Source: Trichobilharzia regenti (taxonomy: Eukaryota > Platyhelminthes > Trematoda > Strigeidida > Schistosomatidae). From it: a stretch of 64,000 nt of DNA. The stretch is taken from the NCBI GenBank assembly GCA_944472135.2, contig OX235270.1, positions 122,589,842-122,653,841 on the forward strand. The letters run 5' to 3'. The notes below the pieces were generated by a model, which saw only the letters and a program-made list of their open reading frames with translations, made no database searches and was not told the origin of the DNA. Each line of letters begins with the position of its first letter. The first letter of the stretch is position 1. Of this stretch, positions 45,976-55,604 are shown one piece after another. A program made the position numbers and the translations under genes.

Positions 45976-46479
45976 TAGATACAACTCCAAAAGCCCCAAT
46001 TCTCATACATAATTTTTATCAAACGCGTAGTGACCAGAAAATCAGTTAATCTGCCCGCTACTCTTATTTTGTGGACTGATGAAACAATAACATTCTTCAC
46101 TTTTAGACATTATTACTGTTCATTTTGATATCGCTGTTACAATAAAAGTTATGTTTGTTTGTCTATTTGTATGTCAACTACAAGACAGGTATCTGTGTTT
46201 ACAAAAAACGACTTATATTGATTGTAATTTTTTTCTAAACTCACTAATTATTAAGTATATAGGCATATGTATGTTTATGAATGAAAGTCTTCTCTGTTCA
46301 TAGCCTCTTCAAAGAAAAACAAACCTCATTTAATTACCATAAACTTCTATATAATTTTTTGTTGTTGTTTGTACGTGCGTTAGAATTTAAACAATCTGTA
46401 TGCCTTTTCACGCACTCGTATGGTACTATGTATCCTTATTTGTATCACAAACACACACACACACACACTGTTATTAGTA
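45976..46479. other. No gene; (CA)n near 46448-46469
   Basis: AT-rich 3' side of the candidate small gene on the minus strand. A CA microsatellite of about 20 bp is the only clear feature. Confidence 0.5.
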
Positions 46480-46689
46480 TTATTTTTCAGAAAAATGGTC
46501 ACTGAATCCGTTCATAAGCTCTGTCTGCTTCTTCTGTGCTCTGTGCCCACTAACTTGAGTAAGGTACCCCATAAAAAGGGTTCTAAGATCTTCTGGCAGT
46601 TCATCTACTGCATATTGCATATTTGCATCGCTAACAGTGACGGCGTTTGGTAGTCTCTTTAGACCTCTAAGAGTGGAACCACCTACAAT
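46480..46689 (-). CDS. Candidate small gene, exon 2
   Basis: Minus strand, phase 0 after the acceptor CCTTTTCAG. It reads IVGGSTLRGLKRLPNAVTVS, DANMQYAVDELPEDLRTLFM, GYLTQVSGHRAQKKQTELMN and GFSDHFSEK, then TAA at 46480-46482. A basic N-part, an acidic LPEDL helix and a Lys/Gln-rich end suggest a small soluble protein. I do not recognise the family. The uninterrupted frame, a good splice pair and the match in phase with exon 1 support a real gene over chance. Confidence 0.5.
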   Translation of the reverse strand: MVGGSTLRGLKRLPNAVTVSDANMQYAVDELPEDLRTLFMGYLTQVSGHRAQKKQTELMNGFSDHFSEK

Positions 46690-46736
46690 CTGAAAAGGTA
46701 TGTTGGATGTTAGAAGTGAAAAAACATTGTACATAC
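46690..46736 (-). other. 47-nt micro-intron of the candidate small gene
   Basis: On the minus strand, donor AAAG|GTATGTAC and acceptor ACATACCTTTTCAG| with a pyrimidine tract. Very short introns of this kind are common in schistosome genes. Reading through instead of splicing would give VCTMFFHF and a stop. Confidence 0.5.
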
Positions 46737-46862
46737 CTTTCGTTTAGAACGACTCATTGTAAGACAAACATAACTTTGGATTGCAATCTCAATTATAGAG
46801 TGCTGCTCTTCGCTTCGTCTTCTCACTGGTCCATACTGTCTACTTGCTTCGCTACTAACCAT
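46737..46862 (-). CDS. Candidate small gene, exon 1
   Basis: The minus strand from the ATG at 46860-46862 reads MVSSEASRQYGPVRRRSEEQ, HSIIEIAIQSYVCLTMSRSK and RK, ending at the donor in phase 0 (42 codons). With exon 2 the product would be 111 residues. The frame stays open upstream to about 46885, so a further 5' exon joining there is possible. A different frame upstream reads MPTSRSRALVAE, a stop, then SSDGDEW; I could not connect it. Confidence 0.45.
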
Positions 46863-46884
46863 GCTGTATCCACTGTAGTTTTTA

Positions 46885-47190
46885 GGAACCACTCATCCCC
46901 ATCCGAAGACTATTCTGCAACCAGTGCACGACTTCTACTAGTAGGCATGACCATAGTAGCGAACGCTTCTATGAATTATTTAAATAATTTGTAGCAACGG
47001 ACTTTAACTGTGTCATGAGGTAATCATTAATTTCTACAACTTCTTAAATGCTATTTTTATAACATACTGTTACAAATTTCTTTCACAAACTTGGATTTTT
47101 ATTCTGATATTTTGTACCGTCGTCAAGCTCGTTACTAGTTTCCCTACAACTGTCCCACCGAACTAACTGAAAGGGAGTATACAAATCTCC
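46885..47190. other. No supported feature
   Basis: Possible 5' flank of the small minus-strand gene. No TATA box or further exon could be fixed. Confidence 0.4.
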
Positions 47191-47560
47191 TAAACGGCCC
47201 ACTTAAATCAACTATTGATAATGCTGGATATCTGGGCGACATCTTTATTACCTGTGATGACGGTCACAATCTTAATCAGTTACTACAAATATTCAACAAT
47301 CGCCGTTCAACCACAAAGTTTACTCTTGAAAAAGAGAACGAATCGAAAATTTTTCCTCCTCATGTTGAGCTTACAGGAAGAGCTGATGGAAAACCATCCA
47401 TAGGAAACCGAAGTGGAGCGGCCAACTGACAACATTCTACAGCTGGGTACCAGTCAGTCGAAAAAGAAACCCAATTCGATCTCTTGCCACTCACGTCCGA
47501 CGCATCTGCAGTTCTGATACCCTAGAAGAAGAACTATACTTCCTGATAGAAATCCTCATA

Positions 47561-48031
47561 TTTTTAAAAATTTCGAATTGAATTTTTGATTTTCCCGTCG
47601 ATTGATTGGACCGAAGTGCTCGGTCTCAGGTTGACATGTCGGCTTCTTGTGCAGATGCTTCGACTATGTCTGGGCATTTAATTAGTATACAATTGGTGGA
47701 TGGTGGCTAGCAGTGGAATCCAGGATGCGCATTTCGTCCTATTTGGGACTCGTCAGCTGGATTCCACTGCTAGCCACCATCCACCAATTGTATACTTTTT
47801 AAAATTTCCTTCATTTTCCTAGTGAAACATACGGCTTCAAGATGGAGAGACTTGAAGTTTCTGTAGGAGTGTTTATTTTTACAGGATGAGGTTGCTAGCC
47901 TCATGTCCAGCCTTCCGTTTTTACCAGTCCTATTACTGGATAAGTGAGGTAAAGGAGTGAGTCGGCCGGTGATCAAACCCGGACCACGTGCATGGTAGGC
48001 GAGCATGCTAACCACTGTGCCACCGACGCAC
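47561..48031 (-). mobile_element. Composite SINE type 2 / hammerhead fold-back insertion with 13-bp target duplication
   Basis: Flanked by AGAAATCCTCATA at 47548-47560 and 48032-48044. On the minus strand it starts with a SINE type 2 (48031-47808: GCGTCGGTGGCACAGTGGTT head, AGGCTAGCAACCTCATCCTG body, AAATGAAGG end), then the hammerhead fold-back (47796-47686), then about 125 bp of unknown sequence. It inserted into PLE coding DNA. Confidence 0.88.
47686..47796 (-). ncRNA. Hammerhead ribozyme motif with a 38-bp extended stem I
   Basis: On the minus strand: CTGACGA, a stem II of GTCC/GGAC with an AAATA-type loop, GAAA, the minimal helix III ATGCGCAT, and the cleavage site after ATC. All invariant core positions of the schistosome S-alpha hammerhead are present. 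The flanks (GTATACAATTGGTGGATGG... and its exact inverse) pair over about 38 bp instead of the usual ~6-bp stem I with tertiary loops. Activity is not shown. Confidence 0.85.
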
Positions 48032-48486
48032 AGAAATCCTCATACAAAATTAATATCCACTAAGATTTATAGACGAAAACGTCAAACAGAAAATCCAAAA
48101 GTAAGAGACGCCATCCGTGTCAAAAAGATACCTCGGCTTCAAAGGTGTCCTACAAAGTGATTTCCTTAGGAGGAGAATTTCCACTTTTTTAAGAAGAGCG
48201 TCCTTCTCGGGTACACTGAGTGTAGCGTTCTCTAGTTGCCCGCTGATCTGCATAATCCCAAAGGACAAGACTACTTCTGTGTGTATGTATCAGTCCACCT
48301 GCTGCTGTAGAGCCAGGTATATCGGTTGTTCGATACGCCTCCTGTCAAAAAGGGTCGAAGAACACTATCCATTGTGGCTGCAGAAAGGAGGTAGTGGCCG
48401 TAAAAGGAGTGCAATAATCAAACTTCTTGTTACCACTGGTCATTCCATCTCAACAAACACCTCCTTCAAAGTGATCTACAAAATGT

Positions 48487-48679
48487 CACAGGGAGTGGAT
48501 GATGATCTTCAATGAAACTGTTTTGTATTTCTTTATTACTCCTTTGTCTCACACCTCTGCTCACTGTTTCTATTATGCTTTTCTTGTACTTTCTTCTCTT
48601 GCTTCGCGTGCTACACGGAATGTGGCGACTTGAACTTCTGCACATTTGTGCAAAGTTCTATGTCGAAAACAGACAGACA
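48487..48679 (+). mobile_element. 193-bp retroposon insert with 14-bp target duplication
   Basis: Flanked by GATCTACAAAATGT at 48473-48486 and 48680-48693. The insert ends with a short GACA repeat, as expected for a 5'-truncated LINE 3' end with a simple-repeat tail. Removing it restores the PLE text from FKVIYKM to the C-terminal end. Family not identified. Confidence 0.75.
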
Positions 48680-49210
48680 GATCTACAAAATGTAGAACAG
48701 CCTACCAAAGACAATACGTTTCCTCTTTCTTTACAGTGCAGAGGGCCTAGCCATTCAGTTAGAAGAACCAGAACTATGCATACAAAGGAAATTTATATAG
48801 CCACTTATACCATCATGGTAACAACTCTGTTGATCTGACTCAGCTTCTGCTTTTTTCTTTGAGCTTTTAACTGCTTAAAACTCTTGTATTCCTTTTACGT
48901 AATTCCGTATTTTATTTTGTTGCCATGTTTACCCTGAACACAATTCTTTCATCAAACTGTTTATGTTGTTAAGTAGCTCTTCTTTAACAATTGTTTGTGG
49001 CAACTCATCACTTCTGTTACTACCCTCTTATATCATCGTCCAATTCCTCTGAATTCTTTTTGTATTATGTAACTCCACCAAAAACTTACTAGGTGTATTT
49101 TAGTTCGACAAATTCAACGTACGCACACATACAAAATAACCATAAATATTTGTGATTGTACAGCTGAGAAAATGAATTCGCCGAATACAGACTCTTCGCC
49201 GAATTACTGA

Positions 49211-49600
49211 TCTTCTTTCTATTAATGTTCGAATGGAGATTTTTCATGAACTAAAAAGTACACAATTAGGTGTTACGATTAAACTTCCTGGATGTTATAT
49301 TAAATCCCATTCTGTGAGTAGCAAATAAAATCGAATCCTCCGTGGTCTCAGATCGTCATTTCAGTTTTGAAAAAAAATCCACTACATAAAATATATTTCC
49401 ATTTGTTTAAGTGATTTTAATGTGTCGTGTTACTTCTACACTTAGATTTTTGTAACCTTTTACTTGCTGAAAGCTTTTTTTCATGAAGTAATAACAAGGT
49501 AAAAATAATTCATATTTTAAGGGAAGAAATGTTACCCAACCTTTGGTGTATGCTTCATCATAAACCTGCACGAATTATGAACCCGGAAGTGTATTGCTTT
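49211..49600. other. No supported feature
   Basis: AT-rich sequence between a PLE end and a SINE. No gene was recognised. Confidence 0.45.
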
Positions 49601-49602
49601 GC

Positions 49603-49845
49603 AGTTGCATTGGTCGTCCATTGGTGGAATACTTGCTGACCATGCATTTGGTCCGCGGTTCGATTCCCAGCCGACGCACCTTGCTTAGCCTGTAATAAGC
49701 CCAGTAAAAAGGCAGGGTCAAAGGTGAGTTTAGCAACCCCACCACGTAAAAAAAAAGAATATTACCACCGCTACTGTGACTATTCAAAGCTCAAGCTTTA
49801 AGCAACCCTTTGTTCAACTGAGATTGCAAACGAATAAAATCAAAT
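49603..49845 (+). repeat. SINE type 2 (divergent)
   Basis: GTTGCATTGGTCGTCCATTG head, B box CGGTTCGATTCCC, CTTGCTTAGCCTGTAATAAG, GTTTAGCAACCCCACCACG and an A-rich end. A TAATAAGCCCAGTAAAAAGG segment is a variant of the usual body. Confidence 0.75.
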
Positions 49846-49892
49846 TTTCTATAGTTTGGTTTGTAAGGGTTAGTTTTGTTTGTGGGATTTGG

Positions 49893-50088
49893 TCACGCAT
49901 TGATATCAGTTAGAGAACCATTGAAAACCAGGTAGTACTGGACAGCTGTTTCATTCTAGTTTGGGAATCTTTGGGTTCGAACCCCAGTGAGTGCATACTG
50001 CTGATGATTCCCAAACTAGGATGAAACAGCAGCTGTCCAGTACTCCCTGGTTTTCAATGGTTCTCTAACTGATATCAATGCGTGATTA
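49893..50088. repeat. Fold-back pair of truncated SINE type 1 units
   Basis: 49893-49970 is a minus-strand fragment (TAGAGAACCATTGAAAACCA, GTACTGGACAGCTGTTTCAT). From 49971 to 50088 a plus-strand unit begins at the B box GGGTTCGAACCCC and runs through TACTGCTGATGATTCCCAAA, CTAGGATGAAACAGC to the body end. The core keeps CTGATGA and GAAAC, but stem II is GATTCCC/AGGAT. The arms pair over about 80 bp. Confidence 0.8.
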
Positions 50089-50487
50089 ACTCCTAAGAAT
50101 AAAATCAAAGAAAATAATTCATTTAAGTTAAGAGCTTTTCATCTGTAGATACAGTTTTTGATATGAAGTACTCTGACTGTGCAATATGCCTAACTTGTGC
50201 TGAAATTAAATTGACACATGATTATTATTTTGACATCGAAAACAGTGTTGTAACTGATAAATGGCAGTGGACACTTCTGAAGTATGATAACTGGGAAACT
50301 AAATTCACATACGTGCTGTTATGAATTTGGATTTCTGAAATCAACTGCTCAACCACAATACTATAAATCTTATCATAATCATTTTTTTTTCATTATTACT
50401 AAATTAATTCTTATTGGTTGGTTAGTGATATTTGTTCATCAATTGTGTCCATCTATCACTAATTAGTCAGAGGTGAATTTAAAGGTG

Positions 50488-50495
50488 TTATAAAT
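50488..50495 (+). promoter_or_regulatory. TATA-like box upstream of SDR-3
   Basis: TTATAAAT about 50 nt before the SDR-3 ATG. The spacing is compatible with a short 5' UTR. Sequence evidence only. Confidence 0.4.
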
Positions 50496-50543
50496 TCAGA
50501 AACTAATATTATTCTTACCATTTTCGATAATTCACTACCGGAT

Positions 50544-50834
50544 ATGTCGACTGAAACTGTCGGTTCATGGACGAAATCATGTGCAATTTGTAAACGATTA
50601 GATGACAAAATTGCTCTTGTCACAGGATGTAACACTGGCATTGGTTTATACACTGCTAGTGAATTAGCACGTCGGGGAGCAACAGTTATTATGGCTTGCA
50701 GAAATGTGGATAAAGCTGAAAAAGCTAAAATACAAATTTTAGCAAAATATGGATCTACAAATCCAAAAAGCCGAGAAATTGATATTGCATGCCGTAAAGT
50801 TATACCATCACTAAGTATTGTTGAACCACATCAG
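50544..50834 (+). CDS. SDR-3 exon 1 (NADP-binding exon)
   Basis: 97 codons from the ATG at 50544: MSTETVGSWTKSCAICKRLD, then DKIALVTGCNTGIGLYTASE (TGxxxGIG), LARRGATVIMACRNVDKAEK (ACRN) and IVEPHQ, ending at CAG|GTATAT in phase 0. This is the dinucleotide-binding half of an RDH11-14-like SDR. The start aligns with the second Met of SDR-2. It lacks an obvious N-terminal membrane helix. Confidence 0.93.
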
Positions 50835-51589
50835 GTATATTGATGCATTACATTTGCTTGATTTTTATAAATTGCATTTCATTTTACAATAATATGGATA
50901 ACTAGTGTAGTTTTACTTTTATGAGGCAACTGGGTGATATAGTGATAATAAAATTATTGGAATGTATTCACTGCACTTATTTTCATAAGCTTGTTTGTAA
51001 GGATTACATTATATTTAGATTTAATTGTGTCAAGTATCTTCATCTGTTAGAGGACCGTTGAAAAGCAGGAAGTATTGTACAGCAGTTGCATCTCAGTCTG
51101 CCACCCTTCAACAGTACGCAACTATGAAAAGTTATGCCCAGGAGCTTCAGATTATGAGGCGTACACGTCACTAGTTAGTCACCGGGGGTCGAATCCAATT
51201 ATCTATGTATTATAACTTCTGCTTGTTCATGGTATACAGCTCCAAAGTCAACCAGCGTCACAGACGAATATCTCTCCTTAGATTCAACTTGATGAAAATT
51301 TGCTAGAACAACAAGTTATATCCTTTGATAGCTTAAGATAACTATTATCCTGAAATGTGGACGGAAACTGTTTTACCTTTCTTTGAATACGGACATTTAA
51401 TCGCCATATTTGATAGCATCTTCAGAGTTCATTGCATTTATGCATGTCTAGTTAGGTAGTTTTTTCTTTTCTTCAGATGTTCATTTGTACTCATCACTGA
51501 TGAATTCTACAAAATTATTTTATACAACTTAATCCGATAATAAAACGTTAAGAAAGAGTCATTCTTCCAAATTTTCTTTTTTCTTTTAG
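50835..51589 (+). other. SDR-3 intron 1
   Basis: 755 nt, donor GTATAT, acceptor TTTTTTCTTTTAG. It contains a decayed minus-strand SINE type 1 (about 51038-51200). Confidence 0.85.
51038..51200 (-). repeat. Decayed SINE type 1 in SDR-3 intron 1
   Basis: Plus-strand text ATCTGTTAGAGGACCGTTGA, GTATTGTACAGCAGTTGCAT and GGGGTCGAATCC. The order fits the family, with low identity. Confidence 0.55.
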
Positions 51590-52057
51590 CTTTTAATACA
51601 TGAAGTTGATCTTGCTTCCTTGAAGTCAATTAAAGCCTTCGCCAATAAAATCAAAGAAAATTACACAAAGATTGATTTTTTGATCAATAATGCTGGACTT
51701 GTCCGACGCAAATATCAAACAACTGAAGATGGTTTTGAAGTAACAATGGGAGTTAATTATTTTGGACCATTTCTGTTAACAGAACTACTAATCCCATTGT
51801 TGAAAAATGCTGCACCATCTAGAATAATAAATATTTCATCTATGACTCATTATGATGGACGTATAGTAAAACCGGATTTACAGTACAATGAAAAGGAATA
51901 TAAGGAGATGAATGCATACAGTGCATCGAAATTGGCAAATGTTATACATGCTATGGAATTGAGTGAACGCTTAAAAGACAGTGGTATAACGGTGGTCAGT
52001 TTGCATCCGGGAGTAGTAAGAACTGAAATAATGAGGGATCTCACTGACTTTCCTATG
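51590..52057 (+). CDS. SDR-3 exon 2 (catalytic exon)
   Basis: 156 codons in phase 0: LLIHEVDLASLKSIKAFANK, INNAG, MGVNYFGPFLLTELLIPLL, the catalytic Ser in INISSMTHYDG, the YxxxK pair in AYSASKLANV, and VVSLHPGVVRTEIM, ending FPM at the donor GTATGA (52058). All SDR catalytic residues (Asn of NNAG, Ser, Tyr, Lys) are present. It is the best model for the broken SDR-2 exon. Substrate uncertain: retinoids, or lipid aldehydes. Confidence 0.94.
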
Positions 52058-52601
52058 GTATGATTAACAATAATATTCCTAAAACTTTTGATAATATCAC
52101 AATGTATACGATTTTTAAACTCATCCATTGTGGTCCTCCGAAAGTCATATAAGGCCGAAACTGGTGCATTAACTCGTTTAGCAACTTGTACACTTCTAAG
52201 GAGTAAAACGTGGCAGTATTTTATTCAAGAGGCCTCTGAATCCCTGATTCAACTGATTTACAAGACATGATTGCTAACTAGATCACTATTCCACTGCAGT
52301 CATCACAAACAATCAACAGCCGTCGTGTGAATGAGTCATATGTAACCATCTTTTGACCACTTTACCACCTGTAGAGATATGTCTGTTAGCCTTAACCATA
52401 CCGAATTAGAAGAAGAAGTAGTAGGATAGGTGATAGTCGGTGAATAGAAAAGTGTCATTAGTTCACATGAAAAGTGGACATTGTTCATGTTGATTGCATT
52501 GAGATGATGACCTAGTTGGTAGGTGAGTATCCTACCACAGTTGGATTAGTAATTAAAGGCTGCTGATTAGAACCTTGACATCATCTAGAGTTTGAATTCA
52601 T

Positions 52602-52830
52602 GGAGGATTTAATCATGAGCTGACATCAGTTAGAGAACCACTGGAAAACCTGGGAGTACTGGACAGCCGTTTCGTCCTAGTTTGGGACTCCTCATCAGTA
52701 TTCACCCCTCGGGATTCGAACCCAGGACCTTCTGGTTACAAGGCGAGCTCGTAGACCATTGAGCCACTGGGACCCGATCCAATGGTCCTTGAATTCTAAC
52801 TTCTGCCAGTTCACGAATTTCACCTTTGAA
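52602..52830 (-). repeat. SINE type 1 with intact hammerhead core
   Basis: On the minus strand: 5' segment, head CATTGGATCGGGTCCCAGTG, B box GGGTTCGAATCCCG, then TACTGATGAGGAGTCCC, an AAACTA loop, GGACGAAACGG, CTGTCCAGTACTCCCAGG and the body end. CUGAUGA, stem II (GUCC/GGAC) and GAAAC are all unaltered, so this copy could be a working ribozyme in the antisense transcript of this intron. Its own promoter would be the tRNA-like A and B boxes. Confidence 0.88.
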
Positions 52831-53089
52831 TACCAGCCATCACATTAGTAACAGTCTATCATCCCAAGACTATCTCAGATAATATCATCACTTTAGCTCA
52901 TTAGACTTTTGGAGAACTAAGAAGGTCTGCATCACTCTATGAGCCATTACAGCAGTCTACATTAATTTTTACACCACTTTTATTCATTGTGCTGAAGTGT
53001 TTGGATACTCAGGATATTAAACGGATATTTATGTAAATAAATCGCTTCTGTCTTCAGCTTATTTTCATACTGTCGTCTACTAAATCCCA

Positions 53090-53540
53090 CATCTAGAAGT
53101 ACTTAGTTTTCTCCAGCTACACCCAACATATGGAACAAAAGTGACTCAAGCCAAATCCCAGAGATGTGGAAGATAATATTACCAATCAAACCATAGGATA
53201 ACAAATAATGTTAAAATTTTGGTTTCAACTCAGATTATAACATTCTGATAAGTTATTTATTTTATTTTACTGACAAAATATCTATTTCCCCATCTTATTG
53301 ACTAACAACACTCGTCTTTATTTCCGAATGTACTTCCTTTCTCTTTCATGCATGTCTATTGGACTTTATACTGATTTTATTTATTCATTCATTCATATGT
53401 CTAAGGAATTTTTTCTCATGTGTATAAACGAAGTCAGAAAGCTGTGTGAGTGACTTCATGTGATTATGAACAATAAATTGTGCTCTAATGGTCATCAGTA
53501 AATATACACGTCTAAGACTGTGAGACGACTCTGTCACAGT
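53090..53540 (+). mobile_element. PLE lineage B 3' end with terminal repeat
   Basis: 53090-53215 resembles the 3' UTR of the PLE at 59100-59260 (ACCAATCAAACCATAGGATA, GATGTGGAAGATAATATTAC). 53430-53540 is a decayed terminal repeat (GTGACTTCATGTGATTATGA, AATTGTGCTCTAATGGTCAT). Confidence 0.65.
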
Positions 53541-53874
53541 GCCCAAGCTTTATCCATATAGCTGAAACATATTTTTTTTAAATTATTTATCAATTCCACC
53601 TTGTCAACACTGTAGTTTATTTGTTCTCATAATTGAAAAAAAAAATACAGTTTTAACACGGATTAAGTGAATATAACTGTATTCTTGACAGCATTATTCA
53701 CTACTCCATTTATCAGTTGGATCTTTTCACTGAAAGCGAAGAAGAAACACTCTACAGGGTTTTCCTTCGATTCTTTGCGCACCATTTTTTTGTCTAAACT
53801 GAAAACAGGTGGAAAGACAGAATAAGATCAGTACCATTTAATCAAAAATGTTGCTTACTGTTGATATAAGTATA

Positions 53875-54610
53875 AAACGTGAGCACTGTGGGGGAGTATA
53901 ACTCCATTATGGAGAAGATTTTATTTTGATAATTCACACAGTGTTGTTATACAGTAATATTAACTGATGACCACGTTTCGAGCACAAATTATTGCCACTC
54001 ATAATTATATCAAGTCACTCACACAACTTTTTTCTTTCATATATTTACATAAGTGGAATTGATTAGACATGTGAATAAAATTCAATATAAGATAATGTAC
54101 ATTCAGAAATAATAATATGAGTGTTAGTGATCAAATACAATCAGACGGGATATAAGAGGAATGTTTTTGTAGTGAAAATAAGTAACTTCTTAGAATGTTG
54201 TGATGTGCTTGAATTGTGTTAGAGTTTTAAGTTTATTTATTATCCTCCTCTGATTTGACTAGCGGTAATAATATCTTCGATATTTCTGGTATTTACATTG
54301 AGTCATCTCTGTTGCATGTGTTGGGTATGGACTTGATGAACCAGGCAGGATTCTGTAATCAATCTCTGTCTCCACCTACATGGATTACTTCTTACTGTGA
54401 CCCTCTCCTATTCACTCTGTTGTGTGGTTGTATGTTAATCCATGCAGTGCAATGTAGTGCTGAACATTCTTTTAAATTACTCATCTTCTCGGTGCCAACC
54501 ATTCTTATCTTAGCTAAATTCCTATGTTCTCACATACAGTCTAACTACCACACCCGATCTACTAGTTTGACCTATGTAGTTGACCTCACAGTCATTGTTT
54601 ACTAGTCTAA
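53875..54610 (-). mobile_element. PLE lineage B GIY-YIG fragment with terminal repeat
   Basis: On the minus strand, near 54600, NDCEVNYIGQTSRSGVVVRL is the GIY-YIG signature of lineage B, followed by decayed text parallel to 58900-59260. The terminal repeat is at 53880-54030. The 116-codon plus-strand open stretch at 54255-54605 is a shadow of this. Confidence 0.78.
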
Positions 54611-54879
54611 GATTAAATATTATTTATATTTCACTTAACTTTCAGCTGTTTAAAGTGAACTGATTCAGAGATAGTTTGTGTTATGTGTGCCGTCTGCTAT
54701 TCATGATGCGTAGTGAGGGTCTTATCTTATTCTACTTAAATTGTATTTCAAGAATTAGCATTGAATTTAAAAACTTCTCCTCTAAGAAGTATATCAGTTA
54801 AGGCTGATCTTTTCATAAATACACAACTGCTTGGTGCTTTCAGTAATACATTCTTTTTTTATTTTCACTTATCTTGTAG

Positions 54880-55095
54880 AATGTTATTGCACCAGTAATA
54901 AGGAGATTTTTCATTAGCCCATGGAAGGGATCACAAACTACTTTGTATACGGTGTTGACAAATTATTTAGTCTCCGGTGGTTACTATTCAAACTGCGCAC
55001 TGAAAGAACCTAAAAGTCTGGTAAAAAATATAGAAGTGAGAAGATGGTTTTGGAGTCGAACGTGTGAGCTATTGAATATTCAACCATCTATCTGA
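54880..55095 (+). CDS. SDR-3 exon 3 (C-terminal exon)
   Basis: 72 codons in phase 0 after TTGTAG: NVIAPVIRRFFISPWKGSQT, TLYTVLTNYLVSGGYYSNC, ALKEPKSL, RRWFWSRTCELLNIQPSI and TGA at 55093-55095. It completes a 324-residue SDR, the usual length for RDH11-14-type enzymes. Exon length is equal to that of SDR-2. Confidence 0.92.
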   Translation, partial: NVIAPVIRRFFISPWKGSQTTLYTVLTNYLVSGGYYSNCALKEPKSLVKNIEVRRWFWSRTCELLNIQPSI

Positions 55096-55179
55096 TCAGT
55101 AAACTATATATTAAAATTTAATGTGTTAACCACTTGACTATTGATATCACTGTGACAGTTTTAATTATGCTTAAATATT

Positions 55180-55185
55180 AATAAA
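55180..55185 (+). terminator. Polyadenylation signal of SDR-3
   Basis: AATAAA 85 nt after the stop codon, a plausible end for a short 3' UTR. Confidence 0.5.
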
Positions 55186-55600
55186 ACACTATTTTAAATA
55201 AATTGGTTCCTGGCACGTCTGCAGTTTTACACTTCTGATAATTGTTGTTTCGCTGGGGTAGATTACTGTGGCTGTTTAGGAGGCAGTGGTTGAAGTAGAA
55301 AGAGGAAGCGATGGTCGAACTGCGGGTTAACACATACTATTTAAACAATACAAATCAATTTATTTATTTATTCAGCTTCGCAATTAATGTAAACATTTCA
55401 GTTAGTGTAGTTTAAAATTTTACGAGGTCGTATATAGCATCAAATAACAATTCGCCTTAAACGTGAAATGAAGTAAATCTATGAGAGGTCGACAAAAATG
55501 TACAAGAAACCAACAATACTATTTAAGGGAAAGACGATTGCCTGATTGTATCATGAACATGTGAGCAACAGCAATCTGCTCGGATGAATGTCTTGATGAG
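55186..55600. other. No supported feature
   Basis: Intergenic sequence with no recognised repeat. Confidence 0.45.
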
Positions 55601-55604
55601 GACG

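Larger units (their letters stand above)
47190..49210 (+). mobile_element. PLE lineage A with two nested retroposon insertions
   Basis: 5'-truncated. The RT palm remnant (GDIFITCDDGHNLNQLLQIF, KFTLEKENESKI, VELTGRADGK) lies at 47200-47400 with a deletion around YVDD. It continues to about 47560 (LLIEIL region), is interrupted by a 471-bp insert, and resumes at 48045 with the linker, then LGFKGVLQSDFLRRRIS, CCCRARYIGCS, EHYPLWLQKGG and TSFKVIYKM (to about 48486). A 193-bp insert and then the C-terminal end follow. The 3' UTR and a lineage-A terminal repeat (about 49150-49205) close it. Closest by eye to the element at 29398-30820. Confidence 0.9.
52058..54879 (+). other. SDR-3 intron 2 (repeat-filled)
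   Basis: 2822 nt, donor GTATGA, acceptor TTATCTTGTAG. It contains a SINE type 1 with an intact hammerhead core (52602-52830) and PLE lineage-B ends (53090-53540 plus, 53875-54610 minus). Confidence 0.85.

Noticed and set aside
54255..54605. 116-codon open frame on the plus strand
   Set aside because: The reverse strand encodes a decayed PLE GIY-YIG region; the plus-strand frame is its shadow and has no motifs.
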